Of a stretch of DNA of 64,000 nucleotides, positions 1-9,587 are shown in pieces. Made by a program: the position numbers and the translations under genes. Below the pieces are notes generated by a model. The model saw nothing but the letters and a program-made list of their open reading frames with translations, was not told the DNA's origin and did no database searches. The stretch's first letter is position 1, and each line of letters opens with the position of its first letter. This DNA comes from Oikopleura dioica (Eukaryota; Chordata; Appendicularia; Copelata; Oikopleuridae): assembly GCA_907165135.1 (NCBI GenBank), contig OU015569.1, forward strand, positions 6,138,001 to 6,202,000. Direction: 5' to 3'.

Positions 1-3000
1 AAACCAGCAGTGTCCGAGTGTTCCTCAGTGGACTGAATGGACTGAAGTTGGTTGCACAGGAAATTGTGCCGCTGAAGGACGCAAGAGATTTACGCGGCAA
101 TGCAAGGACGCGAATGGAATTGTTGTCGATGCTGCGCTTTATAAAGCCGAAGACTGTGGCTGCAAGCCGGAGACAAACTTCGTCATCCCTGCCGATGCGA
201 CTGCATATCCTGATGGATATTACGAAGAGAAGTGCGCAGAATGCTGTCCAAGATGGCACAGTTGCACTCCAACTCCACAACAAGGCACTTTAGGGCAACC
301 GGATTTTGTTGCTGCAGTAACATGCCAGTTTGACAATGACTTCGTCCAAGGGGCTAATTTTTATTTACCCGCAACTATTGCTAGAGTTTGCAGAGAGACC
401 AATCCAGATCAATGTGGTAATACTATCATCAGTGAAGATCTACGTTGTATGTGCAAACCACCAGAGAGCAATAACTGGTTAACAGCAGTCTGGAATGATG
501 GGAATACATACGACCTTTGCCCCGTTAATCTTGGAGCTGAAAGACTTCAGGCACTAGTTTAACATATTTAAGCCGTTTCCTTACTATAACCTTTTTACAC
601 GCATGAAAGTTAAAACTCAACATAAGCTAACATCTCGATATTTTGGCGTGGTAAACAGAGATTGCGGGTTCGAGTGCTGTGCGGAATGGTCTCAGTGGAC
701 AGAGTGGTCTGTCTGCGCTCAGAACGATGCTTGTCATGATTGCAACACGGCCTTTGTCTCTACGAATACTCGCACGCGTGAGAGCTCGTGTGGATGCGCT
801 GCTGATAATATGGATGAACGACTACGACGTTGCAATGTGAATACCGAAGATGAGCTAAGAAAAGTTCAAACCCTTCCATGTACCGACTACACTTGTTGCC
901 CGGAATACTGTCTTGGAACATTTTCCGTCTGCTCCGAGGATTGTAGAAATGCTACGGTTGATGCAGCTGGAATTTGTTCGGCCGATCCCGTCGAAAAAGA
1001 AGCAAAATTCGACCAGTGTTGTCGAAAACAGTTCGTCGGTGGTAACCCTTCCTCGATAAGTCAAGAAATTTGTGACAACGCAGGTCTGGTGGTTGACGAA
1101 ACAAGAACTCAGACTGCGACCTGTGACGATTTCGAATTCTGTTGTAAATTTGATGACTGGTCCGAATGGTCAGAATGTGCACTTGATAATGGTCTTAGCT
1201 GCCCGAGATTCAAAGAAAAGGGGAGAAAACATCGAACAAGAAACCCAATTTGTGGTGACAAAGATGTATGTGGGACAGATGAACATTGCCTCGAAGAAGA
1301 ATCATGCGATATAGATTGCAGTATGTCAATACAAACAATATAAATACATTATTATTTTCAAGATTATCATTCTTGACCAATGGTTAGACAATCATTCCAC
1401 AAAAATTCAGATCCGTGGAGCGGATGGTCATGTTGGTCAGAATGCTCAAAAAGTTGTGGCGGAGAAGGCCTTAGAAGTCGCGTCCGCAAGTGCACTGATG
1501 ATATGATTGGCTCAAAAAGCTGTCCATGTAACTTGGGCAACGTTGGTCATGACACTGTTTGTGCTGCTAATCAAGGTATCTGCGAGATACTATCTACTAA
1601 CTTAGTAGTACTAAGAAAATTACCAAAATGAGTTATTCTTTATTGATCTTAGGAGTTTGCGATGTTTCTGGAAGTGCCACATGGCTTCAAGCTGTCGGCC
1701 GTAACGAGCACCAAATCGATGATGGAGGCTTTATCGAAGTCGAGAGCTGTGGGTCCGAAAGCACTTGTCCATACTGGCGCACAAAGGATCTTCTAGACAG
1801 AGGAAGCGGCCACGACTGGAGTGAGTGGGGATCTATTGGAAGACTCGGAGTTTGGGTGAATGGACGATGTAGTTCGACATGTGGCGAAGGAGTCCAAACA
1901 AGACAAAGAGAGTGTGTTAGCGTGTCAGCTGATGGATCAGTGATCAATCATCCTCACGAAATGTGCGCAGGGGAACCACCAATGGCGTCTGCAGAAGACG
2001 AAATCGAGAGACCATGTAACTTGGGCCCGTGCGAAGGCTGCGAACCGTGGACACAGTGGACATGTCCGTCTTGTTTTAACATCGGCGTCAAGGCTAAAGA
2101 CATATTTGCAACACGGAAACGAACGTGCGAGGACCAAATCGAAGTAGAAGAAGGCCCAAGTTGTTTAGACCTAGGACTCGAGCTTCCAGAGCTGATGTGT
2201 CCCGAATGGCAAGATTGGAAACCCGCACGAGGTCTAAGAGGCGAGTGCAGCTGCCTTACGAATACATTTATTGAAGAGCGACTTTGCACTGCGTACGATA
2301 TAAAAACCGGAAAGCCAATGTGTCCGGGTGAAATGGAAAGAAGAAGTCCATGCGTGCCGACAAATTGCCGTAAGCTCTTGCATATAGTTTCATTATTTTT
2401 TTTTTAAATATATCACCTAAAATTACCTTTTAGCTCGTCTTGGTGACTGGACTGCATGGGAAAAATGCTCCGGCGGCACTAAAAGTCGAGTTAGAGCATG
2501 CAAGGATCCTAGTGATAACGAGGTAAGAACAGTTTTTATCGAAAAAAGAGTTGATTAAAAATAATATACTTTCAGAACATAAATTCATTCTTGTGCCCGG
2601 AAGATAGATTAACCCAAGTTGTCGCGTGCTCTTCATCAAGAAGTGAACAATTCACTGTGAGTCCCGATAAAAAATAAGTGTATTAAATTCATATTAAGAT
2701 TGCGATGAACGTAGATGAAAGACCTTCGGACGAAGGCATAATACAAAGGGTAAAAGATGCTCTCATGAAAGAGTTTATCAAAGAAGACTTTTCGCTTGAG
2801 TCATTTATTGATGAAGTAGATGTAGAAATTTCTAGGTAACAACTAAAAATTTATTCAAAAATTAACCTGTCTCAGAAACGATGATGGCGAGTACATAGCA
2901 AAAGTCAATTACGAATACTACAAGCCAGAAGACGATGACATGGAAAAGTCCCTGATGTTTGCACTTGAAAATGTAGCAAGAAACACTCTCGAAGAGTACA

Positions 3001-3095
3001 AAGAACCTGTCGGTGTTAATCCTTCTGATGGTGCGAGTTTCTCATATCTTTGTTCTACTGTTTTCGCTACTGTTATGATACTTACTTTATTTTAA
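1..3095 (+). CDS. Thrombospondin type-1 repeat surface protein, probably GPI-anchored (5' truncated)
   Basis: A Cys-rich extracellular protein entering the window in frame and ending at the TAA at 3093-3095. Repeated TSP1 starts are visible (QWTEW, WSQWTEWSVC, DDWSEWSEC, WSGWSCWSECSKSCGGEG, LGDWTAWEKC), separated by Cys-rich spacers. Exons with matching phases: about 655-1320, 1411-1575, 1653-2369, 2434-2522, 2576-2656, 2699-2835 and 2876-3095; introns run from 40 to 90 nt. The join of the first exon (ends near 550) to the second is not solved with a normal GT-AG pair. After the last TSP1 repeat comes an acidic segment without cysteines, then a hydrophobic C-terminus with no cytoplasmic tail, as in GPI-anchored proteins (inference). 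TSP1 repeats typically mediate adhesion or matrix binding; the ligand here is unknown. The signal peptide lies outside the window. Confidence 0.85.
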
Positions 3096-3099
3096 TTCG

Positions 3100-3105
3100 A
3101 ATAAA
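3100..3105 (+). terminator. Poly(A) signal AATAAA
   Basis: Canonical AATAAA five bases after the stop codon of the TSP1-repeat gene, which supports that gene end. Confidence 0.6.
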
Positions 3106-3283
3106 AAAATTTCACTTCGCATGTTTTATGGCGGTGTTTTGACCGTTCAAAATAGACGTTTTTGATGAACTTTCACAGGTTATCTCAAAGTGCAGAGCAT
3201 GAGAACAAGCGCAGATGAGAATCGGTACAGATGTCTCTTTTCAAATCCAAAAGGGTCTTGTTCATAGAGCATTTAGTTGAAAA

Positions 3284-3905
3284 ATGAAGTTGTCAGCTTT
3301 TGTTTTTGGATGTGCCTCTGCTAAGGACCGGACTATTGCTTATTTGTTTTACTTTTTCAGTTAGAAACACTGCAAAAATATCCAATCTAAAGGTTATGTT
3401 CCACACGAGGAATCCTGGAGATTGCCATGATACCTGTGTTCTCAACCGAGTCTGTCAATTCTGGACTTTTGACAACCGCATGGACCCAGAGACTGAGCAA
3501 AGACGGCACGAGTGCCACCACCAAAACCACAATTCATACGAGAGTATCCACGATGCTGAGTATATGCAGTGTGGCTCTTTCTCCGAGCCACAGGGAGCCG
3601 TTCACAGGACTTGGCTCCAAAGATTTCTTCTTAGTTTAAAAAATTAGCTGAATCTAACGAAATCAGAACATGATTAGAAAAAATATGGAATAGCCAAAGA
3701 AAGCAATTGCCGGTTTGAATTCGGGGCGAACGACTTTGGTCGCAAGTTCATCCAGACTCACACTCCAAAACAGTGCATGCAGATCTATGAGCTTTGCCGT
3801 GAGTGCTCTGCTTATGAATGGCGTGAGTACGATACCGTCACCGGAGAAATCGATGGACACTCGGTCACTGAACACGTTCCTGGACACTGTGTACTCCGAA
3901 TCTAA
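3284..3905 (+). CDS. Small secreted protein with two PAN/apple domains
   Basis: Proposed exons 3284-3311, 3361-3633 and 3700-3905 give 168 residues with consistent phases. The ATG opens a short hydrophobic leader (MKLSAFVFG), split by intron 1 (49 nt, weak GTGCC donor). The first domain has the apple pattern GDCHDTC..N..CQFWTFD; the second has PKQCMQIYELCRECSAYEW and ends CVLRI-stop. PAN/apple domains bind proteins or carbohydrates outside the cell and occur in coagulation factors and adhesins. The gene lies 180 bp downstream of the TSP1-repeat gene on the same strand, so two extracellular Cys-rich genes are adjacent. Intron 2 (66 nt, GTTTAA donor) is the least certain boundary. Confidence 0.65.
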
Positions 3906-4172
3906 TTTGTCCGACTGTATACAAATACAGCTCGTAAACGATCTTCTATCGCGAAAATCATGCATAGATTTTATTGACTTGAATAACAGAATTGCATAAT
4001 GAAAATATGCGTCAAAGTACTTTTGTTACAGAATTAAGGGATTGAACCTTTTTTTTATAAATTATTGCGCTCAAGTGCACGCATTTGATAAGGTGCTTGC
4101 AAATTGGAAAATATTAGAATAAGAATTTATAAAGCAGGAACTTCTAGGGCCGTGAGGAGGTTATGATTGGTG

Positions 4173-4721
4173 TTAACTTTGCGAAACTGTGGCAGCAAGT
4201 TTGTTGTGATTCGCGATAGACTGATAAACGCGCCCCAGGGCGCCCTTGACCCCGCTGGCGGGCGTCGACCTCGAGTGTCCTTCGAGATCGCTTCCCGAGT
4301 CTGGCGAAGACGTTGTGGCGCCGGCAAGTTTCCCAGTGGAACCCGCCAACGAAGCCGCTGGAGTAGGCCGTTTTTTCTTATCACTAAAAGGGCGTGTTTA
4401 CTTCTCAGGAGCTCACTGTAAAGGTCAAACCTATTGAGGTATTCAGCGATTTTTTCTGCTCGCTCGAGGTATTGTTTACATTTTGCCAGAATTTTCTCCT
4501 TTACTTTGTCACTCTCAGTTTCATCTGAACTCATTTAGACAGCGAAATTGAAAATCTCTCTTACAATTTATAGATTCGAGAAAATAGACGAGAGCGTGTT
4601 GATAAAGTGTAAGTGCTTCGTTATAATTACGTTGTTTGTCTTCAGTGACAGCTCGCTGGACCAGTTGCAACGCGGTTTCCAAGCTTGACGCTCTTTTAGA
4701 TATGTTCGACTGAATAAACAT
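4173..4721 (-). CDS. VPS4-like protein with MIT domain only, no AAA ATPase
   Basis: Exons 4565-4721, 4431-4524 and 4173-4383 are joined by introns of 40 and 47 nt, both GT-AG and phase-consistent, giving 153 residues. Residues about 14-82 match the three-helix MIT domain of VPS4 closely: ALQLVQRAV.EDK..NY.EAL.LYQHAL.YFLE, then SDKVKEKILAKCKQYLERAEKIAEYL. In VPS4 this domain binds ESCRT-III tails and is followed by a linker and an AAA+ ATPase. Here a basic then Ser/Thr/Pro-rich linker (KKRPTPAAS, SGSDLEG) follows and the frame stops at 4173-4175. No Walker A, Walker B or other AAA sequence is visible nearby. It could be a short ESCRT-III-binding paralogue or a truncated gene copy. Confidence 0.75.
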
Positions 4722-4887
4722 TTTTAATAGAAGCCTAGATTAACTCGGCTGCAATTAATGAAAAAGAAGAGCTCGAACATTACAAATAAATATCAATTTT
4801 AAACAAGAACATCATCGAGAGCAACTTATAAACGCATGTAGTGAATAATTAAAGAAGAGTTTTGCCGAGGAATTCAATGATCTTTAG

Positions 4888-5268
4888 GATCTGGGACATC
4901 GCCAAATCGGAATGAAAATAAGAGCAAGTACTGTACCCGTGAACGAAGCTCATTTCGGGAGGCTCTTTCTTCTAGGCTGAGCAAAGGCACTCCTTCGGTC
5001 ATCGTCGATGCATCTTTAACTGTAATTCGCGTGATGCATCGTAAGCAGTAATTACCCATGCGTACGCCAAACGAGATGAGAGCTTGTTTATGGTTCGCTA
5101 TATACCATACCATTATGTGTTTCTAATTAGTACGTCTAATTTCTAGACTCGAATTTCTCTGAACCTTGCCTAGAATGCGACCATGCACTATTCTGTTTCC
5201 TGGTTGAGATGAAAGGGAACGTCTTCAGCTGCGAAATCTTCGAACTCGCTGATCTCTCCTCCTCATAA
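4888..5268 (+). CDS. Small uncharacterised protein, last two exons
   Basis: Plus-strand exons 4888-5040 (donor GTAAGC) and 5147-5268 join in phase, giving about 90 residues ending at TAA 5266-5268. The first part is Ser/Arg-rich; the last exon has four cysteines (SEPCLECDHALFCFLVEM, then SCEIFELADL). No start codon is found, so an upstream exon is missing or unrecognised. A minus-strand ORF over the first exon (4874-5113) competes with this reading. I do not recognise the family. Confidence 0.35.
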
Positions 5269-5773
5269 GGAGTTTTAATGGCACGCTCACTGCTGAGTTT
5301 GCTTCCCGTAGACCGTTAACATCAATTATCTTCCTCGCTTTTCAATAGTCGTTTCTCCTCGCCTTTGCGTCTGAAAAATACGTAATAAAATAGCATTAGA
5401 TGATTATTCTATTAGGCCGATAGCGCTTCGCTGATTTAGAAGAGGATACTTCATCTCTGTGACACTACTTTTCTGAATTAACAAAGTTAAGCCGATAAAA
5501 ATATTCTTTTAACGATTAATTTTAACTTGACAATAAAAGTTAGAAGATATATAAATTATATAATATAATTAATGGTCATAAATTAATTATTGTAATAAAG
5601 AGTCAATGTTATACTTATCGATAAGATTATGCCGTCGTTGATTAATTCCGTATAATGAAAATAATAAAAAGGATTGGTATGCAAATGAAAAAAAGAATAG
5701 CTCGAGGGCACAAAATAATTCACATAGGTTTCTAGCGAACGAATACACTTCCGGTAAAGGATACGCTAGTGTC
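5269..5773. other. AT-rich intergenic stretch
   Basis: About 500 bases with no ORF of note, rich in A/T runs (tatataaattatataatataat near 5550). I see no gene, RNA or repeat here. Confidence 0.5.
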
Positions 5774-6075
5774 TTACATTAAATGCGAATCGCCACGTTC
5801 GAAGGAGTTTTCTAGGCGTTCTTCTGATTCTGCTTGCACTCTTGTTGTAAGAATTTCAAAATTCAAAGGTGAATTATTTTGAAGCGCGAACTTGGCGACG
5901 GGTCTCTGGTGGGTGGAGGAGCTGGCCCCGGGTCGCAAAATGGGACCAATAGAAGGTGGCGACGCTCCTCCACCACCGAATTCTCGCAAAACCGATAGAA
6001 ACCGTCGTTTAAATCAGGATACGGCATAAATGTCAATACTGCAATGCTTTCAAGCGTGTCAATAAACGATTTCAA
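5774..6075 (-). CDS. Possible small gene or exon, unrecognised
   Basis: Two overlapping minus-strand frames run from 6075 to 5863 and from 5989 to 5774. The upstream one begins MKSFIDTLESIAVLTF and looks protein-like; the downstream one ends with an acidic helix-like stretch. A splice joining the two frames could exist, but no clear GT-AG pair decides it. The function is unknown. Confidence 0.2.
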
Positions 6076-6212
6076 TTGATTGGTTATGTTAATATAGGTT
6101 TTTTATTAAAAAGAGTGTTCTGATGATACCACAGTCAAATAATAACTTGCTAATACAGTTACTAGCACAGTCAAAATCAAATTCAAACAGTCATTAAGAA
6201 AAACAGACACTT

Positions 6213-8093
6213 TTAAGAGTTCCTTTGGTGAGCGTCAACTCCAATTTTCGCATTCAATAATTTCAGTTCGCAGTCAGTACAGTTGTTTTCCTTCATTTCA
6301 AGCTCTACACGTAAAAGCTCCCCTTGGTACTTTTGGGGAATTTCGACGCTACTAGAGCGATAATTCGACAGTTTATATTTTGGGAAGTTTTCATGATTCT
6401 CCTCTTTGATTTTTTCAGTAGAGAATACCGCATGTGCCGTGCAGAGTTTTCTTCCAGTGCACCATACAAATTTAAAGAGCAGCTCCATTTCATTGAGAGA
6501 CCATGTGACTTGAGCATCTGATGGTAGCTCTTAATTCAGATTTAAGAATAAACATCACTTGCAGATGCACCAGATCTCGTGATCGGTTTATCATAAACAT
6601 AGATGCACATTTTCTTTTGTTTTTGCTTACCAAGGCGCTCAATCGCTTCCAAATTAAACTCTCCTGATAATAAAACATCATCACCACTAGTACTCAGTAC
6701 GGTTATAAATTTGTGCATCTCGCCGCTTTTTCTGTGAGAAATGGCTATGTTAGCACCGTCAATTCGGATTTCGTCTTTTATGGGCATCGAACTTGTGCGA
6801 CTCCTGACAATTTCCCCAGACAGATTCTTTACAAGAGTAAGTACTTAACTGCAAGGTTATAGACTAAAGTGCAGCACTGTGTCAAAATAAAATGCCTTTC
6901 CTAGGTTGATCGCGTTTCCGCTAAAGGGCAATGTCTTCGAATTACAAAGAATATCAACAGAGTCGTAAAGATGATCGGAGGAGTCTTCATGGAAATCGTA
7001 ACGCGTGCGCAATTTGATCTTTTCTGATTCTTTAGATTGGTCAGAAGTCTTAGTTTCGAACTAGGTCTAGTTCAAGGTGATGCAAATCTGACCTGACCTT
7101 TCAGAACCCATGATAGTGTTGAGCTGCTCATGGGACTGTGTTTGTCTAGTCTTATTTCGCTCGCGAGGTCAAAGGTCATTGTTCTCCTGACCCCATCTCT
7201 AAGTATCAAAACGTAAACAACATCAGTAGCTGCTGTTTTAACAACTCGGTGTATCAGCCAGCCAAGGGGCACTTCCCAAACTGACGCTATCTGTTCATCG
7301 CGGCGAAAGAAAACGTGAATCTTCTCTTTGAACACATCAAGAATGTATCCCTCAGTTGCAAATATTGATGAGCTCCGTAAGCAAGGACAGGGTCCAAACG
7401 GCCGGGATTCTATGCTTGAGCTTTTAACTAAGTTACCGGAGGAGTCATCCAGCGGAGGACTACTGTCATACACATAAAGTATGTATAAATTGCCAGCTTT
7501 TCCTGAATAAAGAAAGCGCTTCTTTCCTATTTTGAGCAAAAATAACCCTGCGCCAACGTCACAAAGGCCAAACAAAGACCCGTTAGGCTTGATTGGTGGT
7601 TGTTTTATGAGTGAAGCTGCTCTCCTGAGTCTTATATTCTTAAATTTTTCTAAACATCCGATAAGTGTCGTTATATTGATCGTCGGAAACAATTGGAAAC
7701 GATCCAGATCATCGCCTCTCTCTTTACCGGCGCGCTTGACTTTCTTCTGTATCAATTTCTTTTGAAATGATTAGCAATCTTGGGACGATGTTAAAATAAC
7801 CTTTGTCAAGCTACGAATCACTGGATAGGGGAGAAAGGAAAATGTAACCTCAAGATGTCTTTGGAGCGAGCGTTCTGAGTCTTTTTCAAATTGATTCTAA
7901 TCTGTGGGTTTCCAGAATTTGCCCATCAATTTAAGAATTGATTCATCTAGCAAACCCTTCCCAGAAGAGTTTTCAGTGTTTGCAGATAATCACTGTGAAG
8001 AAGGTTTTCTGGTTGGAGAAGTCCTCTTAACCAGAGAGAGTTGACTTCCTGCGCCCATTCTAACCGAGCTAGTGCTCCTTCATAACTGAACAT
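6213..8093 (-). CDS. Uncharacterised multi-exon protein, about 450 residues
   Basis: A chain of minus-strand exons from ATG 8091-8093 to TAA 6213-6215. The first exon (about 8093-7965) encodes MFSYEGALARLEWAQEV followed by Leu-rich helix. The main exon (about 7755-7090) has alternating strands such as GLFLLKIGKKRFLYSG, YILDVFKEKIHVFF and DVVYVLILRDG, which suggest beta-propeller blades (inference). Further exons lie at about 7021-6850, 6832-6635 and 6518-6213, the last ending ...AHQRNS. Several of these joins keep phase through GT-AG introns of about 50-115 nt; the joins between the first and main exons are not solved. I cannot name a family. Two cysteine pairs and an acidic C-terminus are the only other landmarks. 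Confidence 0.45.
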
Positions 8094-8852
8094 CACGGGT
8101 TCTTGTATTTCTCTGAGAAACGGATCGTGCTATCTTCTTCCTTTTAAGATTTGTACAAAAACAGACTAGGCTGCTTTTATTTGAAATAAGTTGGAAGAGC
8201 GGACCCTCTCTTTGTTCATTGAGATCGTTCGGGGTCATTGTCGTTTCTTTATTTTCTCAGGAAAGTAGGCGTGGACCTTCGTGCGCAGACCAATTTTTCA
8301 AGACCTCCTACTGTCTGTTTCTTTAATAAATGTTTTCCTATCTCTATCTCATCCCTTTAGAGATTAAACTAGCGGAATGCTCGGTTCTTAGAAAATTCCC
8401 CTCCGGCGGTGACAGAAAACTTTCAATATGTAGAAGTGGCATATAAATTAAATTTATATAATATGGTACATATTAGTCACAGAAGACTAACAATTACTTT
8501 AAGTATATTTCATTATATTTGCAGTAAGTTACTCGCTAAAATACAATATGTTTCAATAATTCCTAAGGATAACTGGATAAGTAAAGCCATATGGCAAAGA
8601 CTATTTCGAAATGCCGTATTTCGAAGAAGAGCTTTATCTAATGCAAAAGTCGTGTTTCTTAATTATAGCTAATTCAGGCACAAGAGAATTTCGAGGCGAG
8701 GCGCATCTGTCTTGTTTAGTTTCAACAGAGAAAAATATTTAATTGGCGTACTAACTTCATCAATTTTAATTAAACAGAATATAAAGAGAAGCATCGGAGA
8801 TGCATGTGCACAATACACCAGGCCGTGGGACATCGCTTCTGCTCCCATCAAA
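8094..8852. other. Intergenic stretch upstream of the galanin-like gene
   Basis: It contains plus-strand open frames at 8409-8672 and 8712-8852 without recognisable domains. The second is continuous with the galanin-like start codon but has no supporting features. It probably holds the promoter and 5' UTR of the downstream gene. Confidence 0.35.
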
Positions 8853-9342
8853 ATGCTTAAAAAACTTTTTGTTTCAGTGATGGCGGCTCTTTTAGGAAAC
8901 GTTTGTGAGAGATTTATACACGCAGAAGAGGACTGAATTTCTTTAAAAAAACGAATTTAAGTCGTCGGGCATGGCTCACCGATAAACTGGAACAAGAGAC
9001 AAACAGGATGGACCCTTAACTCGATCGGGTACAATGCGGGCTTGAGTAAGTGACCCTAGGAAAGCAGCTTTTTGTGCAAACATGAGTTTCGAAAGCGAGG
9101 GCATTCCTAGGCAAGCAAACTGTATTTTTCAGATGCCCTGCAAAAGCTCTTTGGTAAACGCATGGTCAAACGAGGAACGTCCCACGAGGAAATGCTTCAG
9201 GAAATTGTTCAATTTTTCCCAGTAAAATTCTGCTATCAATGATCGGTGATGAACAGGAATCAAGGATGACTCGGCCGAGCTTTTAGAGCTGGAACGAATT
9301 CTATCCGACTACTTGAACTCACCAGCATTCAATTATAAATAG
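8853..9342 (+). CDS. Galanin/GALP-like neuropeptide precursor
   Basis: Four exons (8853-8904, 8962-9045, 9133-9221, 9265-9342) join in phase through GT-AG introns of 57, 87 and 43 nt to give a 100-residue preprohormone. Residues 1-18 are a signal peptide (MLKKLFVSVMAALLGNVF). After a short spacer a Lys-Arg site precedes the peptide QTGWTLNSIGYNAGL, which continues LQKLF and ends at Gly-Lys-Arg, the standard amidation and cleavage signal. GWTLNS.GY is the invariant N-terminal core of vertebrate galanin and GALP, and it lies across the exon 2/exon 3 boundary. A second dibasic site (VKR) and an acidic C-terminal flanking peptide ending FNYK follow. The mature peptide should be secreted and signal through galanin-type GPCRs (inference). 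An AATAAA lies about 100 bp downstream. Confidence 0.9.
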
Positions 9343-9445
9343 ACCTCGAAGACGAAAAGTTGCGCTGGAATTTTTATACTACGTGGATGTATCTGATTTT
9401 GTGTTTTTTTATTTACGCTCTCAATACTATACCGTGATTTATATA

Positions 9446-9451
9446 AATAAA
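9446..9451 (+). terminator. Poly(A) signal AATAAA
   Basis: Canonical AATAAA 104 bases after the stop of the galanin-like precursor, the likely 3' end of that transcript. Confidence 0.5.
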
Positions 9452-9587
9452 GTTCAACAAAAACGTATTTTTGGCAGAATTTATTTAACAGCAATTTCTT
9501 GAAGTGAAGATGAATTATTTCTAATGAGAGGGGCATAAAGATTGAACTCGAACTGAGAGGAAATTTGATAGTATGAACTGTGGACTA

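Noticed and set aside
8712-8852. Mpv17/PMP22-like N-terminus (TSS...GDACAQ) upstream of the galanin-like start
   Set aside because: The frame then runs into the galanin-like signal peptide and lacks the later Mpv17 motifs; resemblance is short and likely chance.
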